Shown here piece after piece: positions 35,973 to 45,309 of a stretch of DNA of 64,000 nt. Within the stretch, counting starts at the first letter, position 1; every line of letters starts with the position of its first letter. The translations under genes and the position numbers were made by a program. The stretch comes from Deltaproteobacteria bacterium Ga0077539 (GTDB taxonomy: Bacteria; Myxococcota_A; Polyangia; Polyangiales; Ga0077539): NCBI GenBank assembly GCA_001465015.1, contig LNEO01000108.1, positions 92,174-156,173 of the forward strand, read 5' to 3'. The notes under the pieces are model-generated. The model was not told where the DNA came from and did no database searches. It saw only the letters and a program-made list of their open reading frames with translations.

Positions 35973-37445
35973 ATGACCTACCATCCCCGACAAGCCCCGC
36001 CTGGCCGCAGACAACTCCTCGCAACGCTCGTTTCGCTGGCGGCTGTCACGCCCACCATCGCGCCGTCCATCGCAGCGGCGCAGACGGCGCCAGCGCTCGC
36101 GACGCAGGCGACCGTGAGCGCCGCGTCCTCGACCGACCGACCGGTGGAGGCGTCCGTTCAAGCCGCGAGCGAGCTGGGTCGAGCGTTTTCCGACGTCGCC
36201 GCCCGCGCCCTGCCGAGCGTCGTGTCGGTTCACGTCGAGAGCGAGGCGGAGATGCCCGAGGCCATGGGCTTCTTCTTCGGCCCAGGCGCCGAAGGGGGAA
36301 GAGCCGCACCCATGGTTCGAGGTTCGGGCTCGGGCGTCATCGTTCGAGACGATGGCGTGATTCTCACGAACTATCACGTCGTCGAACGAGCTCGGAGACT
36401 CAACGTCCACCTGCGCGACGGGCGCGTCTTGCGGGGCCGCGTGCTGGGAGTGGACCGCGCGACGGACCTCGCGCTCGTCAAGGTCGACGCGCGCTCGCTC
36501 CCGGTCGCCCGCCTGGGTGACAGCGACCGCGCTCGGCCCGGCGAGTGGGTGCTCGCGATCGGCGCGCCGCTCGGACTCGAATCGACGGTCACGCACGGAA
36601 TCCTCTCGGCCACTGGCCGCACGCACCTCGGGATCAACGACGTCGAGGACTATCTCCAGACCGACGCCAGCATCAACCCCGGCAACTCTGGAGGGCCGCT
36701 CGTCAACCTCCGCGGCGAGGTCCTCGGGATCAACACGATGATCGCCGGCAGAAACACAGGCATCGGCTTCGCGGTCTCCTCGCGCATCGCGCAGTTCGTC
36801 GTCGATCAAGTGCTTCGCACCGGGCGCGTCTCCCGCGGCTGGATCGGTGTTGGAGTGCAGGACATCTCGCCGACGCTGGCCGAATCGCTGCGCATCGGCG
36901 ACACGCGCGGCGCGCTCGTCAACACGATCGGCCGCGGCGCCCCTGCGGATCGCGCGGGGCTTCGCGTTGGAGACGTCGTCACGTCGATCGATCGATCGCC
37001 GGTCGCAGACGGAGATGGGCTCATTCGCGTGATCACCTGCAAGGCGCCCGGTGAACGCATCGCGCTCAGCGTCCTTCGCGCGGGGCAAACGGTGCAGGTC
37101 ACGGTGACGACCGCGAGTCGCCCTGGCGCGAACGAGGTCGCCGACGCCATCGCGACCAGCGTCGCTCCGCCGCGCAGGCAGGGGCACGGACTTCGCCTCG
37201 CCGCGATCGATCCGCGCTGGCTACAACGCCTGGGAATCACCGAGCCTGCGCTCGGAGTCGCCGCGGTCGACCCAGGAAGCGCCGCGGACGACGCTGGATT
37301 GCGCAGGGGTGACCTGTTGCTGCGCGTCGACGGCGCAGCGCCCATGTCGCTCACCGCCGTGGACGACGCGGCCCGTGATCGACGGGTGACCCTGCTCGTT
37401 CGACGGGGGGACGAGCAGCGGTTCGTTCCGCTCGTGCTCGACTGA
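35973..37445 (+). CDS. HtrA/Deg-type periplasmic serine protease with two PDZ domains
   Basis: 490 residues. The ATG at 35973 gives a basic, possibly Tat-like start (GRRQLLATL) and a signal cleaved after AAAQ. The trypsin-like domain shows His135 (NYHVVE), Asp165 (ATDLALVK) and Ser239 (NPGNSGGPL), the complete catalytic triad. Two PDZ domains follow (from about 290 and 400; APADRAGLRVGDVVTSID and SAADDAGLRRGDLLLRVDG). These proteases degrade or refold damaged periplasmic proteins. The second PDZ is shorter than usual. Confidence 0.93.
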   Translation: MTYHPRQAPPGRRQLLATLVSLAAVTPTIAPSIAAAQTAPALATQATVSAASSTDRPVEASVQAASELGRAFSDVAARALPSVVSVHVESEAEMPEAMGFFFGPGAEGGRAAPMVRGSGSGVIVRDDGVILTNYHVVERARRLNVHLRDGRVLRGRVLGVDRATDLALVKVDARSLPVARLGDSDRARPGEWVLAIGAPLGLESTVTHGILSATGRTHLGINDVEDYLQTDASINPGNSGGPLVNLRGEVLGINTMIAGRNTGIGFAVSSRIAQFVVDQVLRTGRVSRGWIGVGVQDISPTLAESLRIGDTRGALVNTIGRGAPADRAGLRVGDVVTSIDRSPVADGDGLIRVITCKAPGERIALSVLRAGQTVQVTVTTASRPGANEVADAIATSVAPPRRQGHGLRLAAIDPRWLQRLGITEPALGVAAVDPGSAADDAGLRRGDLLLRVDGAAPMSLTAVDDAARDRRVTLLVRRGDEQRFVPLVLD

Positions 37446-37528
37446 GCGGGTCCTTCGGTTGCGTCGAAAACTCGCGGGCGTCGTGGGGTCCGTGGCATCC
37501 GAGCAGTCGGAGGCTCGCGCCGCGCCCG

Positions 37529-39211
37529 ATGACTCAACGCCCGATTGTCCATGGCCGTCGCAAACGATCGATCGCTGCGCTGTCGCTTCGTGCGCTGGTC
37601 GTCGCGTGGGGCGTCTCGTCGCTCGGCGGTCGTGCCCCTGCGCAGAACCGCGTGATCGCGGTTCGAACCACGAGCCCCGCGCCCGCTCGATCGCCGTCCG
37701 CAGTCGTGGTCGCGACGCGCGCTGTCGCGCAACCCACGGCGAACGCCCGCGCGGCGGTGGCCGCTGACCCCGCGCAAACGAGCCCCGCGAGCGCGGCACG
37801 TGCATCGCGATCGATCGCGAACAACACGAGCGCGATCTGCACGATGTTGACGCGGTCCGATCGCGATGGACGTTTTCTGTCACGAGACGATGTCCATCGA
37901 TCCGCGTCGATCGACGGCGACGCGCTCGACGCCGTGGTCTCTCGCGGCGCGGCCGCGGCGTTGCCGTCGAGCTATGCGCCGTCGGACCTCTTGGAGGTTC
38001 CTTCGCTCGAGCCGATCACCGCGAGGGAGTGCGTGATTCGCGGGGCGCAGTGCCTGCGACGCGACGCTGCGCACGCGCTCGTCACGATGCTCGCCGCGAT
38101 GCGACGCGATCGTGTCGCGGGGCACATTCACTCGAGCTTTCGCTCGTACTCGGTGCAGTGCATGGTGTTCGGCAACTGGGCCTACGACGACGGCCGCGGG
38201 TTTTGCCGAGCTGCAACAGGATCGGCCCTCCCCGGCCACAGCCAGCACCAGCTGGGAACGACGCTCGACCTGCTCACCGCCGCGTGGCGCTCGGAGGGTC
38301 GAGGGCTCAGCGCCGATTTCGGCTGCAGCCCAGGCGGCCGCTGGCTCGCGGCGCACGCAGAGGAGTACGGGTTCGTCTTGCCCTACCCGTTGTTCGTCGA
38401 TCATCGCGAGGGGCAGAGCGCGTGCGCGGTGCGAGGCGGCGCAGGGACCGATCCCAGGACTGGCTACAACCACGAGCCCTGGCACCTGCGCTACGTGGGT
38501 CCCGAGCTCGTCGCCGCGTTCGCCGCAGCGAGAGCGCGCTCAGCGGTCGGGACGCCGAGCGAGCTGACGTTGGATCAATGGCTGCGACGGCGCGCAGGCC
38601 GAGAAGACGACGGCGATCTGCCCGTGTGCGACGGCTGCGCGTGCGGCGCGTGCAGCACGCTCGACGGCGCCGAGGCGAGCGCGAGAAGCCCCTGCCCCCG
38701 CGATCAAGCGCTCGTCGTCGACGCGGACGGAGCGCCGGTCGCCACGCGCGCGTCCGCCACGATCGCGACCGTCGAGGCCCGAAGGCAGGACCGCGACCGC
38801 GTCGAGCTGCGCGTGCGCGTCGAGGTCGAGCCGGGCGTGGTCACGCAGACCCCTGTCGCAGCGAGCGGCGCGTTTCGCTTCGAGGGCGACGAGGACGTGC
38901 AGCAGTGGCGTCCGCGCGCAGGAGCGATGCCGAGGGCGTATCGCGACCTGCGCGGCGCGGTGCGCCTCGCGATCGAGCCGATCGACGGCGGTGCGCGACC
39001 GCGCTCGGGCGGATATCGATTTCGTGTGGGACTCGCGAGCGGGTCGGCGCCTGCCGCGTACAACGGCGCGGCGCTCTATCTGCCGGCGCCCGCGGGACGG
39101 CGAGAGGTGCGAGTGTCGCTCCCCTCGACCGCGGATCGCCTGCGCGTGGCGCTCTGGATCGACGGACACCCGATCGCTCCGCGCGAGGTCACCGTCGACG
39201 CGACGAGGTAA
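37529..39211 (+). CDS. VanY-type D-alanyl-D-alanine carboxypeptidase (M15) with C-terminal extension
   Basis: 560 residues, about twice the usual length. A signal peptide ends near RAPAQ and an Ala/Ser-rich linker of about 70 residues follows. The M15B domain (about 130-340) has SSFRSYSVQ, the zinc-binding GHSQHQLGTTLDL (His and Asp) and YNHEPWHLRYVG (catalytic Glu, zinc His). It should cleave D-Ala-D-Ala ends of peptidoglycan in the periplasm. A Cys-rich CDGCACGACS segment and a beta domain of about 180 residues follow, the latter perhaps for wall or surface binding. Start at 37529 is tentative. Confidence 0.86.
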   Translation: MTQRPIVHGRRKRSIAALSLRALVVAWGVSSLGGRAPAQNRVIAVRTTSPAPARSPSAVVVATRAVAQPTANARAAVAADPAQTSPASAARASRSIANNTSAICTMLTRSDRDGRFLSRDDVHRSASIDGDALDAVVSRGAAAALPSSYAPSDLLEVPSLEPITARECVIRGAQCLRRDAAHALVTMLAAMRRDRVAGHIHSSFRSYSVQCMVFGNWAYDDGRGFCRAATGSALPGHSQHQLGTTLDLLTAAWRSEGRGLSADFGCSPGGRWLAAHAEEYGFVLPYPLFVDHREGQSACAVRGGAGTDPRTGYNHEPWHLRYVGPELVAAFAAARARSAVGTPSELTLDQWLRRRAGREDDGDLPVCDGCACGACSTLDGAEASARSPCPRDQALVVDADGAPVATRASATIATVEARRQDRDRVELRVRVEVEPGVVTQTPVAASGAFRFEGDEDVQQWRPRAGAMPRAYRDLRGAVRLAIEPIDGGARPRSGGYRFRVGLASGSAPAAYNGAALYLPAPAGRREVRVSLPSTADRLRVALWIDGHPIAPREVTVDATR

Positions 39212-39280
39212 TGGCGACACGCACATCGGGTGCAGAACTCCGCGCGCGGGCGGCTTTCGAGCGGTGATAAACTCGCTGCC

Positions 39281-40348
39281 ATGAAAGCACTTCGAGCTCC
39301 TTCCACGATGATCGCGTTGTTCGCGATGTCGTCCTGTGCGCCCATGGAGTCCATGCCGATGCCCGACGCAGCCATCGACGCGCGTGGGCCGACGGACTCG
39401 GGGGTCACCGTTGATTCGAGCGGAGCGCTCGACGTGGTCACCGCGACCGACACAGGTGTGGGAGGCTCGGACACGGGCGTTTCTCCGAGGCCCGACGCAG
39501 GCGGCGGCCCGCGTATCGACACGACGACGCCCGCTCCTGGAGACCCTGCGACGCGCACGCAAGCAGACGTGTGCGCGACATGGAACAGCGCCGTCATGCG
39601 CGCGCAGATGGCCGGAGGCTTCGTGGCTGGCTCTGGCATGTGCGCGCCTGGAGCGCTGCCCCAGTCCGCCGTGGACGCAGCCGTGCTGATGACGAACGCG
39701 TATCGGTACCTCGCAGGTCTCACGAACGTCGCTGAAAACGCTGACCAATCTCGCGCATCCCAAGCGTGCGCCGAGCTCATGGAGGCCAACGGAATGTTGA
39801 GCCACTCGCCGCCGATGAGCTGGACGTGCTTCAACGCGCTCGGCGCGATGGGGGCGGCGCGGAGCAACATTACTTCGGGCGGCTCGAGCCCGATCGCGTC
39901 CCTCGCGGGGTGGGTCGATGACTCGCGGGACATTTCGAACACGCTGGGTCATCGGCGGTGGATCTTGTTTCCGCAGCTCGGAGCGATCGGCTACGGGCAG
40001 GCGCGGCGCTACGCGTGTCAGTACGTGCTCGGCGGCCGAGGAAGCGGTCGCAAGAGCTTCGTCGCGTGGCCGAACGAGGGCGTGACGCCGATGGAGTCGA
40101 TGACGAGGATCTGGTCCTTCTCGAGCGCGTCGATGGGCCTGACGGCGACGACCACCGCGACGGTCGAGCAAAACGGCATGCCCGTGAGCGTGATGGCGAT
40201 GCGCCGCGCCGACGGCTATGGCGACCCCACGATCTCCTGGAACATGCCCGCCATCGTCGCGGGCGCGACCTATCGGGTGCGAATCACGAATCTCACCGGC
40301 GGCGCGAGCCTCATGTACGAAGTGCGCCCCGTCCGCTGCGGCGGGTGA
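39281..40348 (+). CDS. CAP/SCP-domain lipoprotein
   Basis: 355 residues from the ATG at 39281. The signal ends with lipobox MSSC, followed by an Asp/Thr/Gly linker to about residue 95. The CAP domain (about 125-250) shows the typical pieces: NAYRYLAGL, ASQACAELMEANGMLSH, SPIASLAGWVDD and LGHRRWILFPQLG. CAP proteins are secreted and bind sterols, lipids or protein partners, or act as proteases; the activity here is unknown. A C-terminal Ig-like domain follows (VEQNGMPVSVMAM). It is convergent with, and 3 bases from, the large subtilase gene. Confidence 0.82.
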   Translation: MKALRAPSTMIALFAMSSCAPMESMPMPDAAIDARGPTDSGVTVDSSGALDVVTATDTGVGGSDTGVSPRPDAGGGPRIDTTTPAPGDPATRTQADVCATWNSAVMRAQMAGGFVAGSGMCAPGALPQSAVDAAVLMTNAYRYLAGLTNVAENADQSRASQACAELMEANGMLSHSPPMSWTCFNALGAMGAARSNITSGGSSPIASLAGWVDDSRDISNTLGHRRWILFPQLGAIGYGQARRYACQYVLGGRGSGRKSFVAWPNEGVTPMESMTRIWSFSSASMGLTATTTATVEQNGMPVSVMAMRRADGYGDPTISWNMPAIVAGATYRVRITNLTGGASLMYEVRPVRCGG

Positions 40349-40351
40349 AGC

Positions 40352-42307
40352 TCACCGCCCGCGGCGCGCTCTCGCGATGGCGCGCTCTTCGTGGGCGATT
40401 CGGCCGTTGAACGGCGCGGCGATCGGCGCGCCCGTGTCGTAGATGAAGCTGATGAGCTGCTGCGGCGTGAGGCGAGCGTTTACCGCGAGCATCTTGGCCG
40501 CGAGGTTCGCGACGTTGGGGCTCGCCATGGACGTTCCGCTCAAGGGAACGCGCTCGCCGGACGGGATCACCGAGTCGACCTCGACGCCGTGATCGAACAC
40601 GCGCACGCGCTCGGGGTTCGAGTTGGTGAACAGCGCCCAGTCGCCGAAGCGATCGACCGCGCCGACCACGAGCAGGTTGTTCGCGTCGGTCACCGAGGCC
40701 GCCACCACGTCGTACTCGACCACGTCCTGATTGCTGTTGCCCGCGGCGATCACGAACAACGTCTGCGGGCACTCGCGAAACACCCGCGACCAGAGCGCCT
40801 TTCGCCGCGCTTGCACGGCGAGCGCGCGAGCGCGCACCTCCGCCGCGGTTCGATAGCGATCGGTCTCGTGTCGCAGCTCGTCCTCGAGGTACTCGACCGA
40901 GAATCCCAGCGACGCGTTGACCACCTTCACGCCGTGCGCGTTGATGTAGCGGATGATGTCCGTTCCGTTGCGGTCCTCGGCGTCGAGCTCGGCGTCGGTC
41001 GGTCCGCGGTGGTGATACACCCGCGATTCACCAGCCCACGCGCTGCGAAACACGCTCAGTCGCGCTTGGGGAAGGCCAGCCACCATGATGCCGGCCACGT
41101 GCGTTCCGTGCGCCCACTCGCCGATCGCGTCGAGGCGCGTGTCGAGCTCCTCTTGCGCCGCCGGCGTCTCGATCGATCGAACGAGCGCGAGCACCTGCTG
41201 CGCAGCAGGCGTCGAGGCCATCCCCGCGCGAAGGTCCATCACGCCGCGGAGATATCCGCCGTATCGCGTGATCGTCTCTGCGCCGGGGTTGTAGAGCAGC
41301 GCGGTGCTGTTCGGATCGGGGTCCGACGCGACGCCGCTCACGTCGTCGACGAGCCCGTTGTTGTCGTCGTCTCGTCCGTTGGCCTGCTCGCGCGCGTTCA
41401 CGAACATCTGCGCGCGAAACAACTCGGGGTTCGTCCCGGTGTCCCACACCGCGACGTGCACCGGCTGCGCGCGGCGGTCTCGCGCGAGATCGACCGTCGA
41501 AAACGCATACGCGGCGCGCGCGGGTCGCGACTCGAACTGCGCCCTCGCCGCGGCGATCGCCGCCATGTATCGATCGCGCCCTCGAAGCATCGACCCGAGC
41601 ACGCCGTCGGTCGTGAGGACCGCCGCGGCCGTCTCGGGGCTCACCATCGCTCGCCGAATCGTGCCGAGCCGAGCGTCGAGCTGCTCGCGTCGCTGATAGA
41701 GCTGATACGCCACGGTCGCGCCCTGGAATCGCACGAGGGGCATCGCCGCGAAGAGCTCGGTCAGCGCGCGCTCTTGCGCAGCGTTCTCTGGTCCCGCGAG
41801 CAGGCGCTTGGACTCCGAGAAGATCACGTTGGCCACGAACGCGCTGTTGCGATTGCGCGCCCTCGCCCGAGCGAGCGAGACCCAGTCCGCCGCCGCCCGC
41901 GGGTTGCCAGCGGTTAGCTCGACGATCGCGAGGTGAATCACCTCGTCGACCGCCTTGCCCGAGAGCTCCGGAGCGCTCGCGGGGTTGGTCGTGTACGCAG
42001 CGAGTTGCGCGACGTCCAAGGCCGGCGCGTGCGTTCGCAGCTCGCTCACCGCGTGCTCTCGAACCATGCGGCGCAGATCGTCCATCGACAGCGAAGCCCA
42101 CGGGCTCGCCCCCGCGTCCGCCGCGGCGAGCGCGGCGTCTGGCGCCGCGACGGGGGCAACGCCGCTGTCGTCGACGGCGCCGCCGGAGGTGACCTGACCC
42201 GTACCCGCGCCGCCCGCGGTGCCCGACGGCTGACAGCGCATGGCTGCCAGCGTCGAGACAGAGAGCGTCGAGATCATGAAAAGTGCTCGAAATCGGTTGC
42301 TGTTCAT
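40352..42307 (-). CDS. Large subtilisin-like serine protease lipoprotein
   Basis: 651 residues from the ATG at 42307, chosen because a signal peptide ending in LAAMRC follows. An N-terminal helical region of about 220 residues, which may be a propeptide, precedes the S8 domain, with Asp in AVWDTGTNP, His in AHGTHVAGI, Asn in IAAGNSNQD and Ser593 in SGTSMASP. The region between Asp and His contains a DDDNNGLVDDVSG segment resembling a calcium-binding loop. An exported protease tethered to a membrane is likely. The upstream 164 bases lie between this gene and a divergent lipoprotein-like gene. Confidence 0.87.
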   Translation of the reverse strand: MNSNRFRALFMISTLSVSTLAAMRCQPSGTAGGAGTGQVTSGGAVDDSGVAPVAAPDAALAAADAGASPWASLSMDDLRRMVREHAVSELRTHAPALDVAQLAAYTTNPASAPELSGKAVDEVIHLAIVELTAGNPRAAADWVSLARARARNRNSAFVANVIFSESKRLLAGPENAAQERALTELFAAMPLVRFQGATVAYQLYQRREQLDARLGTIRRAMVSPETAAAVLTTDGVLGSMLRGRDRYMAAIAAARAQFESRPARAAYAFSTVDLARDRRAQPVHVAVWDTGTNPELFRAQMFVNAREQANGRDDDNNGLVDDVSGVASDPDPNSTALLYNPGAETITRYGGYLRGVMDLRAGMASTPAAQQVLALVRSIETPAAQEELDTRLDAIGEWAHGTHVAGIMVAGLPQARLSVFRSAWAGESRVYHHRGPTDAELDAEDRNGTDIIRYINAHGVKVVNASLGFSVEYLEDELRHETDRYRTAAEVRARALAVQARRKALWSRVFRECPQTLFVIAAGNSNQDVVEYDVVAASVTDANNLLVVGAVDRFGDWALFTNSNPERVRVFDHGVEVDSVIPSGERVPLSGTSMASPNVANLAAKMLAVNARLTPQQLISFIYDTGAPIAAPFNGRIAHEERAIARARRGR

Positions 42308-42471
42308 CGGTGCCTCGCTGAGCGGCCCGAGCGTCGCCAACCTCCGGCGCGACGGCAACCCACATCGCCTCACGCCTGCCGAAATCCGCACCGTCGCGCG
42401 GGAGGCGAATCGAGCGGGAGCATTTTCGCCCGGTTGCGTGCGGCGGACGGCCCGGCGAAAATCAGAGAGTC

Positions 42472-43623
42472 ATGAACCAACGTCTCGTCTATGCACTGCT
42501 TGGCGCTTCGGCGCTCGCGGCAGCGGGGCTCACGGCGATCGCGCAGACGGAGCCCGGCTCTGTGGCGCGAACGACGCTCGAGCCCTTTCCCGCGATCGTC
42601 ACGCTGGAAGGTGACCCTGAGTCGAGCGAGACCTTCGTTCGCCTGCGTCGCTTCGACAGCTCACAACCCCTTCGCGAGCTCGGGACGGTGCGCCACGCTC
42701 AGCACGCCGCGCGCCGCGGCGCGATCCTGCAACGCGGGACGCGCTCGATCGTGCTCGTGACGGCGAACATTCGCCCGCGCACCGGGCACACCTACGAGAG
42801 CCAGCTCTTCGCGGTCGAACAAGGGACCACGCGCCCGCTCACGGACGGAGTGAGCATGGCTTCGGCGCCTCTGGTCACCGAGCGCGGGACGGTCCTCGTT
42901 CAACGCGGAACGGACGGGCCCGACCCGGCCAACGACGGATCGGCCGGGGGCGCGGGCCTTCGTGAGCGCGTCGATCAGCTCGAGATCACCGCGGTGGACG
43001 TCGATACAGGGCAGACGCGCTCGGTGTTTCGCGCGCCAGGGCAGAGCGCGTGGCTCGGCTGCGCGCTGCGCGGCGACGAGGCGCTCGTCTATCACGTGAC
43101 GCCCGAAGGCGCGTTCTTGCGCGTGATCGACGCTTCGAGCGGCGGACAGCGATCGATCCTCGGTCCGATGCCCGCCCTCGCCCGGGACTTCTCGTATGAC
43201 AGAGCGAGGGACGAGATCACGTTTGTCCGCGCAGCGTCAGTTGGCAGTGACGACTACGAGATCGTCACGATGTCCGCGCGCGGAGGAGCGCTACGCGTGC
43301 GCCACCGGGCGCCGAGCCATCACTTGATGCCTCGCGCGCTCAGAGATGGCGCGATCGCCTTTTCGCCCGCGGGTGATCCGGGACTCGCGCTCATCGAGCG
43401 CGCCTCGGGCGGCGTGCGCGCCCTCGCCCCTCTCGGCCGCGGCTCGGACTGGGTCGCTGCAGAGCGCAACGACGGCGCGTGGATCGTCGTCAGGCACCTC
43501 GACGCGCAGAGCAACATCGACACGTTCGCGGTGAGCGCTCGGGACGGATCGAGGCGCGCGACCTTTCGCGACGACGCCAACCCTGTTGAAATCGTGGGCT
43601 TCTGGGGAGGCGCGACGCCATGA
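42472..43623 (+). CDS. Exported beta-propeller-like protein
   Basis: 383 residues; the start at 42472 gives a signal peptide ending in AIAQ. The mature part is composed of WD40/TolB-like blades, with repeats such as SIVLVTANI, QLFAVEQGTTRPLTDG, DEITFVRAA, DYEIVTMSARGGALRV and DTFAVSARDG. TolB-like propellers in the periplasm often bind partner proteins. The stop overlaps the ATG of the next gene (ATGA), which encodes a lysozyme-like surface protein, so the two are co-translated and may work together. Confidence 0.75.
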   Translation: MNQRLVYALLGASALAAAGLTAIAQTEPGSVARTTLEPFPAIVTLEGDPESSETFVRLRRFDSSQPLRELGTVRHAQHAARRGAILQRGTRSIVLVTANIRPRTGHTYESQLFAVEQGTTRPLTDGVSMASAPLVTERGTVLVQRGTDGPDPANDGSAGGAGLRERVDQLEITAVDVDTGQTRSVFRAPGQSAWLGCALRGDEALVYHVTPEGAFLRVIDASSGGQRSILGPMPALARDFSYDRARDEITFVRAASVGSDDYEIVTMSARGGALRVRHRAPSHHLMPRALRDGAIAFSPAGDPGLALIERASGGVRALAPLGRGSDWVAAERNDGAWIVVRHLDAQSNIDTFAVSARDGSRRATFRDDANPVEIVGFWGGATP

Positions 43624-45278
43624 GCACTTTGGAGCACATCTTTTCGAGTCGCGCGGCTTTTGGGCGCGCGCTCGCGCCTGCCGCGCTCGCGCCTGCCGCG
43701 CTCGCGGTCATGGCCGCGCTCACGGTCACGGCGTCGGCGAGCACGGCGGACGCGCAATGCTCGGGCGGCTCCGCGTGTCCTCCGTGCGAGTCGTGCCGCG
43801 TGATGTCCCGCACCGGGACCAACCCCGCGGTCGCGGACATGGCGTTGCTCTTCGATCGCATCGCCACCGGGCCCCGCGCCTACGGCACGCTCGGGTGGAA
43901 CTTCGGCGGACGCGACACGATCGGCGCTGGCGCTGGCTGTTGTGACGGCTCTTCGGCGACGCCCTGCCCGACGGTGGCCGTGACGTTTCCGTGCCTGTTG
44001 CTGAAGTCGATCTACTACACCGAGTCTACCTGGCGGCAGTTCTGCTCGACAGGACGCACCGTCATCAGCTTCGACTGCGGCTACGGCATCGCGCAGGTGA
44101 CCTCCGGCATGCGTCGCGGCGACACGAGCGCGTACGATGCGAACCGCGTCGCGGGAGAGCCCGCGTACAACGTCTCGGTGGGCGCGGCGATCCTCGCGGA
44201 CAAGTGGCGCGCCGGCGCGTGCGTCGGCTCCAACGACCCCGGCATCGTCGAGCATTGGTACTTCGCGACCTGGGGCTACAACGGTTTCGCGTTCTCGAAC
44301 AACCCCAACAACCCTGCGTTTCGCGCGGATCGGCCCGAGTTCAACTCGAGCGCGACGGCGAGGACGCGCGGCAACTACCCGTACCAGGAGCTCGTCTGGG
44401 GCTACGCGCACTACGCGCCGTCGGCCGCGCACTGGACGGGGCGACAGCTCGGATATCCCCGGCGCAGCGAGATCTGCGCGAGCTGCGGCTTTCCGATGGC
44501 CACCGTCAGCGAGACCTCGCCCCGCACTCCCGCAGCGTGCGGCTCGACGCCCATGCCCGCGATGACGTGGGGCGCGCAGTTCGTGTCGCAGAGCTTTCCG
44601 CTCGCGGCGACGACCCTCGATTTGCCGGGAGGCACGGAGCAGCGCGGATACATCGAGCTGCGCAACGTCGGCACCGAGACGTGGCGACCGGGCGAAGTGT
44701 TCTTGGGTACGACTCAGCCTCGCGATCGAGTGTCCCCCGCGCGCGGAAGCGATTGGCCGCAGAACAACCGCGCAGCCACGGTCGACCGCGTCGTTGCGCC
44801 GATGGGCACTGGGCGCTTCAACTTCTCGCTTCGCGCGCCCACCACCGCGGGCATGGAGTACAGCGAGTACTTCGGAGTGCTCCGCGAAGGCATGACCTGG
44901 TTCAGCGCGGCGGGCCAGCTCGGGCCGCCCGACAATCAACTGCAGATCCGCGTCCGCGCGACCACCTCCGCGTCGATGGACGCGGGCGTGTCTCGACCCG
45001 ACGTGTCGATCCCTCCGGTCGATGCCACGTCACCCGCGGACACGGGCGTCGAGTTCGACGCGCAAACGCCGTCTCCAGACGACAGCGGCACGGGCGCGGA
45101 TACCGGCGTGCGCTCAGATACCGGCGTTGGTTCGACCGGTCGTCGAGACGGTTCGATCGGCGGCGAAGAGCCCGGTGGCTGCGGCTGCCGCGCCCCCGCG
45201 ACGCCTTCGAAGCACAGCGGGTTGGCGGCGCTGCTCTCGCTCGTGGCGATGATCGCGCGCCGACGCAACCGACGCTGA
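43620..45278 (+). CDS. Secreted lysozyme-like (SLT) protein with MYXO-CTERM sorting tail
   Basis: 552 residues, ATG overlapping the previous stop. A signal peptide with a twice-repeated LAPAA unit is followed by Cys-rich CPPCESCR. Residues about 115-240 resemble a soluble lytic transglycosylase fold: catalytic Glu in YYTESTW, DCGYGIAQVTSGM (compare GLMQ), and AAILADKWRAG. A beta-sandwich domain follows (RNVGTETWRPGEVFLG, an Ig-like NBR1-type pattern). After an Asp/Thr/Ser linker the protein ends in GGCGCRAP, a hydrophobic helix and ARRRNRR, which is the MYXO-CTERM signal for surface anchoring. The N-terminal activity is inferred. Confidence 0.83.
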   Translation: MSTLEHIFSSRAAFGRALAPAALAPAALAVMAALTVTASASTADAQCSGGSACPPCESCRVMSRTGTNPAVADMALLFDRIATGPRAYGTLGWNFGGRDTIGAGAGCCDGSSATPCPTVAVTFPCLLLKSIYYTESTWRQFCSTGRTVISFDCGYGIAQVTSGMRRGDTSAYDANRVAGEPAYNVSVGAAILADKWRAGACVGSNDPGIVEHWYFATWGYNGFAFSNNPNNPAFRADRPEFNSSATARTRGNYPYQELVWGYAHYAPSAAHWTGRQLGYPRRSEICASCGFPMATVSETSPRTPAACGSTPMPAMTWGAQFVSQSFPLAATTLDLPGGTEQRGYIELRNVGTETWRPGEVFLGTTQPRDRVSPARGSDWPQNNRAATVDRVVAPMGTGRFNFSLRAPTTAGMEYSEYFGVLREGMTWFSAAGQLGPPDNQLQIRVRATTSASMDAGVSRPDVSIPPVDATSPADTGVEFDAQTPSPDDSGTGADTGVRSDTGVGSTGRRDGSIGGEEPGGCGCRAPATPSKHSGLAALLSLVAMIARRRNRR

Positions 45279-45309
45279 ACTGCGACGCATCGCGATCGCG
45301 GATCGACCG

